Below, piece by piece: positions 1 to 7,049 of a DNA stretch of 10,488 nucleotides. Location: NCBI GenBank assembly GCA_036266155.1, contig DATANR010000332.1:1-10488 (forward strand). Reading direction: 5' to 3'. Numbering within the stretch: the first letter of the stretch is position 1; every line of letters starts with the position of its first letter. Source of the stretch: SIAJ01 sp036266155 (lineage in GTDB: Bacteria; Planctomycetota; Planctomycetia; Gemmatales; Gemmataceae). A program made the position numbers and the translations under genes. The notes under the pieces are model-generated. The model made no database searches. It was not told where the DNA came from and was given only the letters and a program-made list of their open reading frames with translations.

Positions 1-282
1 TGGCGATTCGGCCCGCAGAAGGCGATCCGTCAAGGGGACTGGAGCCTTGTCGACTGGCGCGACTTCGACAAGAAGTCGAGCAGCGGCTGGCAGCTCTTCA
101 ACTTGAAACAAGATATCGGCCAGACGAAGGACCTCGCGGCCGAGCGCCCGGAACAGGTCGCTCAACTTCGGCAATCGTGGGAACGCTGGAACGAGAAGAA
201 TATCGAGCCGCTCTGGCACGGCGGGACCACGGAAGACCCGACGGCGCCGCCGGAGAAGCCGGAAATAAAGGTCAAAAAGTGA
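1..282 (+). CDS. Sulfatase (arylsulfatase family), C-terminal fragment
   Basis: The frame is open from the first base of the window and stops at TGA 280-282, giving the last 93 residues of a protein whose start and catalytic domain lie outside. The fragment contains QKAIRQGDWSLVDW (residues 6-19), WQLFNLKQDIGQTKDLA and later QSWERWNEKNIEPLW. This is the typical C-terminal subdomain of planctomycete sulfatases, where the 'AIR.GDWKL...W.LY.L..D..E..DLA' pattern follows the alkaline-phosphatase-like catalytic domain. The family hydrolyses sulfate esters, often on polysaccharides, and members are usually exported. The catalytic Cys/Ser of the formylglycine motif is not in view, so activity cannot be judged. 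The tail ends in a Pro/Lys-rich stretch. It converges on the next gene with only 6 bases between the two stop codons and no terminator-like hairpin there. Confidence 0.85.
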   Translation, partial: WRFGPQKAIRQGDWSLVDWRDFDKKSSSGWQLFNLKQDIGQTKDLAAERPEQVAQLRQSWERWNEKNIEPLWHGGTTEDPTAPPEKPEIKVKK

Positions 283-288
283 GTTCGA

Positions 289-1950
289 TTAACGACTGAC
301 GCGGACAACAGCTTGTGCAGCCGCTTCCGTCAGGAACCCTCCCGGCGGTCCCGCAGCCCAATCGTTAAGCAACTTCTTTGAGTCCTCCGTTCCGACGAAT
401 TCAAGCACCTGGATCATGCGCTCGAACCGCCATTGACGGGGACCGCCCGTTTGTCGAGCAACAAGTATGCGGTCCAGTCGTGCTCGCACTTCCTCCGACT
501 TCGTTTCGACTTGCGCGTTCCGAAGCCAAGCAACCGGGACCGTGATGCCGGCACGCAAGAGTTCGACCTCCGCCCGCTCGCGTGCCGCAAAACGCGGGGC
601 GTCCAACGCGAGGGCGAGGCGATCGAATTTACTCTTGTCGATCGCCATCTCGGCTGGATGGACGTTCGCGGCGGCAATCCGAATTGCCGTCTTTGGGTCG
701 TCGATCAGCGCCCAGATGAGTCGATAGGCTTTCCCTGCGTCTTCGGCTCCCAGTTCCTCCCACAATTCACCGAGGGGCCTGTCGATTCGCGGCCGATCCT
801 TCGGTTTCACGGTCCACAGCACGGGCGTTGAACTGGCGCTGACGATCAGACCGCGGCCATCGGCCGTAAATGCCAGGTCACGCGGCGCGGCTTCGAGGCC
901 CATGATCGTGTGGAGCTTTCGGCCGCTGCTCAACTCCCAGATTTGCACGGTGCGATCCGACCGAATGGCAATCCAGCGTGAATCCGGCGAACAGGCGAGC
1001 CCGCCAGGCATGGGCGATCCGGTTGGGCCGGTTTTCATCCGCACGAGTTCCTTGGCCGTAGCGATGTCCCAAAGGCGAACCGTGCCGTCATCGTGGTAGG
1101 AAACGAGGCGCTGGCCATCCGGCGTGAATCGCCGATCCATCGTGGCCGACACTTCGACGACCTCGCCCCCCTCGGCGCCGGGTTCGAAGCTCGACTCCAC
1201 GTTAAAGCTGCGGACCAGGCGCCCGGTCGCGGCGTCCAACAACGACACGCGCGGCGTCTCCTGGCCCAGGACTCCCGTCAGGACAAATCGGCCGCGCGGA
1301 TCGGCGGCGACGTTGTAACCGACGCCCGGCATGGTCCAGAGCTTTTTGCCCGTCGAGATGTCCCAGGCCGATGCCCCGGCATTCTCCGCGCCCATGAACG
1401 GATCAATGCCGGAAAAAAGCACCTTGCTATCAGAGCTGAATGCTAATCGCTCGACGATGCCGCGGCGCTCCTGGTCAGCGTCGGCGCGGTCGTTCATGAG
1501 CCGCACGGCTTTGTGAGTCGTCAAGTCCCAAAGCTGAATGTCGCCGCGGGTCCGGCCGCAGGCCAGCCATCGGCCATCCGGCGAGACAGCCATGACGTGG
1601 ATTGAATCCTTGCTGGGCTCTTGCAACCGTCGCTCGCGCTGACCTGTGGCCACGTCGAACACATCGACCCGACCAGTCGTGTCGGCAACGAAGAGACGCC
1701 GACCGTCGGCCGTTGCCGTCATGGCCGCACCGGCAGTCGATTCTCGGCTGCGACCCACGCGGCGAAGGTCACCGCCCGGCAGCTCCGGCACGGCGGTCGC
1801 TGGAACCGCCGAACCAAAGCGACGCACCGCTCCGTCCGGCAACGGTGGGCTTGCAGGCAGAAGTCTGGTAATTGGAAATGCGGACGCGTCGATTGCCGCC
1901 ATGAGAGCGATGGCAATCGCCCATGTTGCTAACACGTAAGCTCTGGTCAT
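289..1950 (-). CDS. Secreted WD40-repeat protein with C-terminal helical domain
   Basis: A 553-residue protein. The frame stays open up to a GTG at 2001, but ATG 1948-1950 is preferred: it starts a signal peptide (MTRAYVLATWAIAIALMAAI, cleavage likely after A22-S-A24), it has GAGGG 8 bases upstream, and the GTG lies upstream of a -10-like TACAAT. Residues about 75-392 form roughly seven WD40-like blades, seen as 'SPDGRWLACG...IQLWDL' (residue 142 region), 'ASAWDI' (196), 'VSLLDA' (239), 'VRLWDI' (304), 'VQIWEL' (348) and 'PVLWTV' (388). Residues about 400-553 are helical, with 'LWEELGAEDAGKAYRLIWAL' and a HEAT-like end. This propeller-plus-tail layout is common in planctomycetes. The propeller probably makes a protein-interaction platform outside the cytoplasm; no catalytic motif is visible and the partner is unknown. 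Confidence 0.85.
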   Translation of the reverse strand: MTRAYVLATWAIAIALMAAIDASAFPITRLLPASPPLPDGAVRRFGSAVPATAVPELPGGDLRRVGRSRESTAGAAMTATADGRRLFVADTTGRVDVFDVATGQRERRLQEPSKDSIHVMAVSPDGRWLACGRTRGDIQLWDLTTHKAVRLMNDRADADQERRGIVERLAFSSDSKVLFSGIDPFMGAENAGASAWDISTGKKLWTMPGVGYNVAADPRGRFVLTGVLGQETPRVSLLDAATGRLVRSFNVESSFEPGAEGGEVVEVSATMDRRFTPDGQRLVSYHDDGTVRLWDIATAKELVRMKTGPTGSPMPGGLACSPDSRWIAIRSDRTVQIWELSSGRKLHTIMGLEAAPRDLAFTADGRGLIVSASSTPVLWTVKPKDRPRIDRPLGELWEELGAEDAGKAYRLIWALIDDPKTAIRIAAANVHPAEMAIDKSKFDRLALALDAPRFAARERAEVELLRAGITVPVAWLRNAQVETKSEEVRARLDRILVARQTGGPRQWRFERMIQVLEFVGTEDSKKLLNDWAAGPPGGFLTEAAAQAVVRVSR

Positions 1951-1958
1951 GCGACGGG

Positions 1959-1963
1959 CCCTC
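1959..1963 (-). promoter_or_regulatory. Ribosome binding site deciding the WD40 gene start
   Basis: GAGGG on the minus strand, 8 bases before ATG 1950. It favours this ATG over the upstream GTG at 2001, which has no signal peptide directly behind it. Confidence 0.5.
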
Positions 1964-1977
1964 GTCGACACCTTCGC

Positions 1978-1983
1978 ATTGTA
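1978..1983 (-). promoter_or_regulatory. Candidate -10 element for the WD40 gene
   Basis: TACAAT on the minus strand, about 28 bases upstream of the ATG at 1950, would give a short leader that includes the GAGGG ribosome site. No good -35 hexamer lies 16-18 bases further upstream, so this is a weak call based on one element. Confidence 0.3.
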
Positions 1984-2110
1984 CCCGACGAGATCACACA
2001 CGCACCGTCCGATCCAGTCCGTTGTTACTTGCTTCGAGAGCCTACCGAGCGTGGGCCAACCCGAGTATCTTTGTCAGAGCCGCCGGACGCCCATTTCTTG
2101 AGTATTTTCC

Positions 2111-4246
2111 ATGCCAACTCAACTTTCACGACTGTTTCTGGTATTCATCAGTCTGTCCCTCACGCTGTTGACGGCTTGCGCCGAAGAACCGACAGGTCCA
2201 TTGGCGAAACAACTCGCAAGCGTGAAGTTCGATCACTACGCGGCAGCGCCGGGCTATTCGGAGGGCCCGACTTGGCTACAGGGCGAAGTGCTTTTTTGCA
2301 GCGGCGCGCTCATGCGAGTGGACGCGAAGAAGGCCGTCTACAAGTATCTGGAGATTGGCCCGGCGGGCACGGTCCTGCGCGGCGACGGACACCTGATCGT
2401 CTGCGACAATAAATACAACGCCTTGCTCGACGTTTCGCCCGAAGGCAAGGTCGGCATTATCGTTGATCGATTCGAAAACCAGCCGCTCCGCAGCTTGAAC
2501 GACCTGACGATCGACGCACGCGGAAATATCTACTGGACCGATCCGGACGGCTCGTCGGTCAAGAATCCGGTCGGCAACATCTTCCGAGTTCGGCCGGATG
2601 GTCGCGTCGATCGCATTGCCACCGGGCTCGCGTTCCCCAATGGCCTCGACGTTGACCCGGCCAGCAAGTTTCTCTACGTGATCGAATCACAGACGCAGAA
2701 AATTCTCCGCTACGCCATTCCGGCGGATGACGAAACGCTCGGCAAAGCTGAGGTCTTTTACGATCTCGGCGGTTCCGGTGGCGATGGCTGCGTCTTTGAT
2801 GCGGCCGGCAATTTTTGGGTGGCCGACTTCCATCGGCCAGAGACAGGCAAGGGACGCATCACAGCACTCAGTCCCGAGGGCAAGGTGCTCGCGTATCTGC
2901 CGGTGCCGGCCAAGGTGGTCAGCAATATCTGCTTCGGCGGCCCCGACAACGACGAAATCTTCTGCACAACGGGCGAGCCGGCCGGCGTGTTCCACGCGAA
3001 GGTTGGCGTCAGGGGTTTCGCGGGCCACCCGGGCAAGCCCATGGCGGTCTCACGCTATTTGAACGTTGTTCCGCTTGCGTCCCATCCGGACGCGGCGGCA
3101 ATCCGCGACCTGGCAAAGATCGCGGCGAATGCGAAGCTCGACGGCGACAAGTTCTCCGAAGCGACAAAGGCGCAATTGCAAGCTGGCGTCGCGAAGCTGA
3201 CGGACGCGAAGGTCAGCGGTGATCTGGATGCGCTGATTCCCGAGTTTGCACGCGCGGCCATCCAATTTCAACGCGATCAGGCTCTCATCTCCGAGATCAA
3301 GCGGCTCGGGGGCACGGCGGCGATTGAAGTTGTCGCGCCCGACTGGCTCCGCGCCATTGCATCCGATGAAGCCTTGCCCGTCTTCGGCCGCATTGTCGAG
3401 ATCGTGCTGAACGAACGGACCGACGGTCACAAGGAACCGGTTCCAAAGAAACTCAACGACCGCGTGACCGACGATTGGCTCAAGCGGCTCGAAGGCCAAG
3501 ATCGCTTGCGGCGACTGGAAGTCTCCGGCACCGCGGTCACGAGCGCGGGCCTCGTACATCTCAAAGAGCTGAAAAACCTGGAGTTTCTGAACGTCTGCCT
3601 GACGGCCGTCGACGATCGCGGCTTCGAGCATCTCGCGGGCCTGACGAAGATGCGGCGAATGACCGTATGCTCATCGAAGATCACCGGTACTGGGTTTGCG
3701 CATCTTGGCGCGATGACGCAGCTCGAATCGATCAACCTGCATTCGTCACCGGCCAGCGCCGCGGGCCTCGAAGCGATCGGCAAGTTGAAGTCGCTTCGCC
3801 GGCTGGAAATTGTCCACACCAACGTGACCGACGCGGGACTCAAGCACCTTGCGGGGCTGACCAACCTACGACAACTGCACATCGCCAGCCACGACACGAC
3901 CGAGGCGGCCCTACCGTTCCTCGACCGATTGCAGGAACTTGAACAACTCGACGTTTATGAAAACGCAGCGAGCAACGCGACGCTCATGCAGATTGGTAAG
4001 CTGAAGAAGCTCCGCTCGCTCATGCTTATCACCGGCGTCTTTGATGACGATGGCGTCAAGAATCTGGCAGGGTTGAACTCGCTGGAGGATTTGACGATGA
4101 ATTCACCAAAGGTGACCGACGCGGCGATCGAACACGTCGCCGGCTTGAAGAGCCTCCGCAAGCTGAACATCGGCGGCACGAAGATCACGCCGGCCGGTCG
4201 CGAGCGGATTGTGATGCTGCTGCCGAAAGCGGCAATTGTGCCGTGA
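2111..4246 (+). CDS. SMP-30/gluconolactonase-like propeller fused to leucine-rich repeats, exported
   Basis: A 711-residue two-domain protein. The N-terminus is a signal sequence ending in LTAC (residues 20-23), which fits a lipoprotein box; ordinary cleavage after A24 is also possible. Residues about 40-306 are an SMP-30/gluconolactonase six-bladed propeller. The usual metal ligands can be placed: E51 in SEGPTW, N130 in SLNDL, N177 in FPNGL and D225 in GGDGCVFD, so lactonase-type hydrolysis of a sugar lactone is plausible. Residues about 310-450 are a mostly helical linker without a recognised domain. Residues 452-691 are ten LRRs of exactly 24 residues, followed by a partial eleventh. The LRR part probably binds a ligand or protein; its target is unknown. 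The gene is monocistronic between divergent and convergent neighbours. No clear Shine-Dalgarno sequence precedes the ATG. Confidence 0.85.
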   Translation: MPTQLSRLFLVFISLSLTLLTACAEEPTGPLAKQLASVKFDHYAAAPGYSEGPTWLQGEVLFCSGALMRVDAKKAVYKYLEIGPAGTVLRGDGHLIVCDNKYNALLDVSPEGKVGIIVDRFENQPLRSLNDLTIDARGNIYWTDPDGSSVKNPVGNIFRVRPDGRVDRIATGLAFPNGLDVDPASKFLYVIESQTQKILRYAIPADDETLGKAEVFYDLGGSGGDGCVFDAAGNFWVADFHRPETGKGRITALSPEGKVLAYLPVPAKVVSNICFGGPDNDEIFCTTGEPAGVFHAKVGVRGFAGHPGKPMAVSRYLNVVPLASHPDAAAIRDLAKIAANAKLDGDKFSEATKAQLQAGVAKLTDAKVSGDLDALIPEFARAAIQFQRDQALISEIKRLGGTAAIEVVAPDWLRAIASDEALPVFGRIVEIVLNERTDGHKEPVPKKLNDRVTDDWLKRLEGQDRLRRLEVSGTAVTSAGLVHLKELKNLEFLNVCLTAVDDRGFEHLAGLTKMRRMTVCSSKITGTGFAHLGAMTQLESINLHSSPASAAGLEAIGKLKSLRRLEIVHTNVTDAGLKHLAGLTNLRQLHIASHDTTEAALPFLDRLQELEQLDVYENAASNATLMQIGKLKKLRSLMLITGVFDDDGVKNLAGLNSLEDLTMNSPKVTDAAIEHVAGLKSLRKLNIGGTKITPAGRERIVMLLPKAAIVP
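3464..4183 (+). repeat. Ten uninterrupted 72-bp coding repeats (24-residue LRRs)
   Basis: The codons for residues 452-691 of the SMP-30/LRR protein fall into ten units of exactly 24 codons with no insertion or deletion. Each follows the pattern 'VTDAGLKHLAGLTNLRQLHI' plus four variable residues. The repeats are diverged in DNA, so the period shows in protein rather than as near-identical DNA. The clearest units start at residues 452, 476, 572 and 668. Confidence 0.8.
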
Positions 4247-4273
4247 CATCGTCCGCCATTGGTGGTCCGACCG

Positions 4274-4350
4274 AAGACCGCCTAAAGGCGGGACTCCAAC
4301 TTTGGCCCCTTCTGCGCGGCCGAGTTGGAGTCCCGCCTTTAGGCGGTCTT
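4274..4350. repeat. Perfect 27-bp inverted repeat, palindromic element and probable bidirectional terminator
   Basis: The left arm 4274-4300 begins AAGACCGCCTAAAGGCGGG and the right arm 4324-4350 is its exact reverse complement (27 of 27), with a 23-base spacer. Each arm holds its own small hairpin, CCGCCT-AA-AGGCGG, so the palindrome is nested. The spacer also contains two GGCC copies that could pair. It lies between the stops of two convergent genes, 27 bases after one and 6 bases after the restored stop of the other, where it could terminate transcription from both sides, although no T-run follows. From memory, similar sequence (read in frame as 'RLKAGLQ...VGVPPLGG') recurs in many planctomycete genomes, so a dispersed mobile palindrome is the likely origin. 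No target-site duplication is visible. Confidence 0.75.
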
Positions 4351-4356
4351 GTGGGC

Positions 4357-5527
4357 TTACAGCCGCAAATACAACCGATTCCGATCCAGAAACCGAAGTC
4401 ATCAATGTCGTCACGCCGAGATACACCGCGAAGGCCGCCCAGACATATCCGGCCGGTGCATCACGCGGCGTGAAAGGCTTGACGGCGTCCGCAACCATGC
4501 CGTGGATGAGGTAGCCGGCCAGGGCATTGCGGCTGAGCAAGTCGAGATAGCGCCAGCGGAGGCCCCAGCCATCGCACACAGCGCGGAATCCGGCCAGCAC
4601 GACGAGGGCAAATCCCGTGGCAAACGCGAGGTAAGACACGCTTCCCGCACGCTGGCTCATCGTCCAGTAATTGCGCACGGCCTCGGCGTGTGCCTTGTCC
4701 ACCGGCGGGACGAACGGCGGTTGTGCCAAATAATCGGCGAACGTCGGTGATTCTGGTAACTGGTTCGGCGGCGTCACCCGGTTCAGGCACGACAGCCCGT
4801 AGCCGATCAACATCAATGCGACGCCGACGGCGATCATCTTGCGAATTGCCCCTCCGGTTCCACTCTTGACCCAATCGTGCGCCAACGTGCCGACGAGCGT
4901 CGGGATCGTCCACGTCAGGAACCCAAGCGGGCCGCCGTCGATGCCGGGCGGCGCGGCCATGTTCCAGTCGAAGTAGAAATTGAGCGAGAGCCAGACATGC
5001 AAGCCGGCCGCGACGCAGGCATAGGCCGCGCGGCCCCACGCCGACGTGGCAATCACCGGCAACACGAACAGCGTGACGAGCCCAATGTGCGTGAGCGTTT
5101 CAAAAGGACCACGCTTGAACGCTTTGAGCACGAATTGTTGCGGCCCATCCGTTTGCCTTGCATTTACCAGATCATTCCAGGAGTCGAACTTCCCGGTCAA
5201 GTGATACACGACGATCCCGAGCAGGATCAGTGCGAACCCACGCTTCACCAGGCGCCAACATGTGGCAGTCGTGCCATCCTTTTGAAGATGCTTCAGAAAC
5301 GCCAACCGCAGCGAAAAGCCGACCGCCAGAAAGAACTGCGGCATGATCGTGTCATGGTAACTGCAATAGGTATGTTCAAAGTGCAGCCAGCGGGGCACCT
5401 CCTTGTAACCAGCGACAAAGTTCACCAGGAACATGCCGAGAACGGTGCAGCCGCGAAACTGATCGAGCGACAGCAACCGGGTTGCCGGGGGCGCCGCTGA
5501 GGGTGACGAATGGAGCTGTCCGCTCAT
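4357..5527 (-). CDS. Membrane acyltransferase, heparan-alpha-glucosaminide N-acetyltransferase-like (DUF5009/NagX type), with C-terminal frameshift
   Basis: A multi-pass membrane protein. ATG 5525-5527 starts the protein; the frame extends to a TTG at 5596 without support. The family signature SLDQFRGCTVLGMFLVNF (residues 20-37) is followed by EHTYCSYHDTIMPQFFLAVGFSL (from 51), about nine further hydrophobic segments, and LSRNALAGYLIHGM (331-344). Related proteins transfer acetyl groups from acetyl-CoA across the membrane to amino sugars; H52 or a nearby His probably matches the catalytic His of the human enzyme, by memory of that alignment. As sequenced, the frame runs past the gene to 4103, reading through the palindrome and the antisense of the neighbouring gene. 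A neighbouring frame encodes RFLDRNRLYLRL then TAA 4357-4359, the typical family ending, so one base is probably extra near 4396. The corrected length is 389 residues, normal for the family. Confidence 0.8.
4389..4399 (-). other. Inferred frameshift site near the acyltransferase C-terminus
   Basis: The frame carrying the transmembrane part reads ...GVTTLMT and then SVSGSES, unlike the family. Dropping one base here, for example one of the two A at 4396-4397 (plus strand), gives ...TTLMT-RFLDRNRLYLRL-stop. The target frame has stop codons just upstream (plus 4399-4401), so the shift must lie in this short interval. It may be a sequencing error, a real mutation or, less likely, programmed frameshifting; the site shows no obvious slippery heptamer. 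Confidence 0.65.
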
Positions 5528-5533
5528 CGCGTC

Positions 5534-5562
5534 AGTGTAAAGTCTTGCGGGGCAACGATCAA
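5534..5562 (-). promoter_or_regulatory. Sigma70-like promoter, probably giving a leaderless acyltransferase mRNA
   Basis: On the minus strand, TTGATC (plus 5557-5562) and TACACT (plus 5534-5539) are separated by exactly 17 bases. Six bases separate the -10 from ATG 5527, so transcription would start at or next to the A of the start codon. The absence of any Shine-Dalgarno sequence fits a leaderless transcript. Confidence 0.5.
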
Positions 5563-5675
5563 ACGCCTTGGATCGGGACGCTGCGATTCGTTGCAATGGG
5601 TTGCAGAAAAAACGGCGAAACGAATTAGGGTGTGTGTCATGAAAGCAATCAATTGTCGCAGCCCGCGAATCGGCC

Positions 5676-5705
5676 TTGTGAAAATGGGCGGTCCCCGGCT
5701 ATAGT
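5676..5705 (+). promoter_or_regulatory. Candidate sigma70-like promoter for the patatin-like gene
   Basis: TTGTGA (5676-5681) and TATAGT (5700-5705) are separated by 18 bases, with the ATG at 5728, predicting a leader of about 16 bases. It lies in the divergent intergenic region, and the frame upstream of 5728 shows no protein-like content. Confidence 0.4.
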
Positions 5706-5727
5706 CCCGCCCCGTTCCAAATCCCGA

Positions 5728-6972
5728 ATGGGTCTGGAGACGCGTGTGAGGTCCATCGGGATTGCGCTGGTCGCCGTCGCTGTCATGGCGCTCGGCTGTT
5801 CACACCCGCCGCCGCGCAAGTCCGACGCGATCGGCCCGCTGACGGTCACTGACTTGATGGATGCCCAACCCACGGGCGACACCGTCTCCGTTCTCAGCGT
5901 CCGCCCCACTCTGCCAAAGGACACTGAGCCCGCTGACTCGGGTCGACCACCGTTTCATGTGCTCGTCCTCTCCGGCGGCGGCGCCGACGGCGCTTACTCG
6001 GTCGGTGCCCTGGTTGGCTGGTCCGACACCGGCACGCGGCCCAAGTTTGACGTCGTTACCGGCGTGAGCACCGGCGCGTTGATCGGCACGCTGGTGTATC
6101 TCGGACGTGACACTGATCTTCAGCGGTTCTACACGACCGTGTCTAATTCCGATCTGTTTGATCGGCGCTCGACGCTGTCGGCCCTACTGTCCGACGCGCT
6201 GGCCGACCCGGCGCCTCTCGCCAAGCAGATCGCGGCCATGGTCGACGAGCGCTTCCTCGAAGCGGTGGCGGCCGAGCATCGTAAAGGCCGGCGGCTCTAT
6301 GTCGGCACCACGCACCTGGACGCGCGACGGCTGGTCGTCTGGGATATGGGCGAGATCGCGGCCCGCGGGACGCCGGAGGACGTAGTGCTGTTCCGCCGCG
6401 TGCTTCTGGCATCGGCAGCGGCGCCCGGCTTCTTCCCGCCGATCCCGATTCCGGTGGAGGTCGACGGCAAGACCTACGAGGAACTCCACGTCGATGGCGG
6501 CGCGACCGCGAGCCTGTTCTTCCGGCCGCCGCAGGTACCGTGGACGGAGGCGGTGCAACTCGGCGACCGGCCGCTCGTGGGTTCACATGTCTATGTCATG
6601 GTGGCCGGCAAGCTCTATGCGGAGCCGGACCGGGTGGAACGCCGGCTCCTGTCCGTAGTGACCGACTCGGTGGTCGCGCTCGTGGCCGCTCAGTGCCGGT
6701 CCGATCTCGTGGCGCTCCACGCGTTCGCGCGCGAATCGGGCATGAACTATCATCTATCCGCAATTCCTCCTGGCGTCCGCGCATCGCCCGATCCGATGTC
6801 GTTCGATCCCAAGTGGATGAACCGGCTCTTCGAAGCGGGACGCCGCCGAGCCAAGGACGGCGGCCTGTGGCGAACGACTCCACCCGGCTCCGGCCCCGGC
6901 GAGGAAGTGCCCGATCGCACGGGCACACGGCTCATGACCGGCTCACCGGCTCGCGAAGCTGCGGATCGCTAG
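5728..6972 (+). CDS. Patatin-like phospholipase, predicted lipoprotein
   Basis: A 414-residue protein. The frame is open from 5632, but ATG 5728 starts a signal sequence, IGIALVAVAVMALGC, whose ALGC (residues 21-24) is a lipobox, so the mature protein is probably lipid-anchored from C24. The patatin fold is shown by the oxyanion-hole motif SGGGADGAYSVGAL (82-95), the nucleophile motif GVSTG with S114, and the DGG motif with D256 completing the Ser-Asp dyad. The family hydrolyses acyl esters of lipids. The core ends near residue 345; the last 60 or so residues are Pro/Gly/Arg-rich and look disordered. The SASA esterase gene follows 77 bases later on the same strand, so co-transcription is possible. 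Whether it acts on its own membranes or on external lipid cannot be told from sequence. Confidence 0.85.
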   Translation: MGLETRVRSIGIALVAVAVMALGCSHPPPRKSDAIGPLTVTDLMDAQPTGDTVSVLSVRPTLPKDTEPADSGRPPFHVLVLSGGGADGAYSVGALVGWSDTGTRPKFDVVTGVSTGALIGTLVYLGRDTDLQRFYTTVSNSDLFDRRSTLSALLSDALADPAPLAKQIAAMVDERFLEAVAAEHRKGRRLYVGTTHLDARRLVVWDMGEIAARGTPEDVVLFRRVLLASAAAPGFFPPIPIPVEVDGKTYEELHVDGGATASLFFRPPQVPWTEAVQLGDRPLVGSHVYVMVAGKLYAEPDRVERRLLSVVTDSVVALVAAQCRSDLVALHAFARESGMNYHLSAIPPGVRASPDPMSFDPKWMNRLFEAGRRRAKDGGLWRTTPPGSGPGEEVPDRTGTRLMTGSPAREAADR

Positions 6973-7049
6973 ACTTGTCGCCGAAGCCCGCGGCAGGTAG
7001 GACAGCGAAGCTGGCAATTCCCCAACTCCCGCCTCAGGATTCACTCTCC

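Noticed and set aside
1951..2001. Upstream GTG start for the WD40 protein
   Set aside because: It would place 17 charged residues before the signal peptide and lies upstream of the likely -10 element.
2071..2105. TTGTCA as -35 of a promoter for the SMP-30/LRR gene
   Set aside because: No acceptable -10 lies 16-18 bases downstream; the nearest AT-rich hexamer is 23 bases away.
3050..3631. 193-residue antisense frame in the SMP-30/LRR gene
   Set aside because: Shadow of the sense gene with no motif or start signal.
3464..4183. 72-bp repeats considered as a CRISPR-like or tandem DNA array
   Set aside because: Units are coding LRRs without conserved DNA repeats or unique spacers.
4103..4356. 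C-terminal extension of the acyltransferase frame to 4103
   Set aside because: It reads through the palindromic element and antisense of the SMP-30/LRR gene, after a frameshift from the natural family ending.
4236..4514. Small plus-strand frames with PPKGGTPT and SPAFRR-like sequence
   Set aside because: These are translations of the palindromic repeat and antisense of the acyltransferase; no protein support.
4877..5500. 207-residue plus-strand frame across the acyltransferase
   Set aside because: Charged, low-complexity antisense product of a hydrophobic membrane gene; no family resemblance.
5632..5727. N-terminal extension of the patatin-like protein
   Set aside because: No protein-like features, would bury the lipoprotein signal, and covers a likely promoter.
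6540..7049. 510-base N-terminal extension of the esterase frame inside the patatin gene
   Set aside because: It is in a different frame from a well-supported patatin gene, has Arg/Pro-rich shadow composition, and a clear signal peptide starts at 7050.
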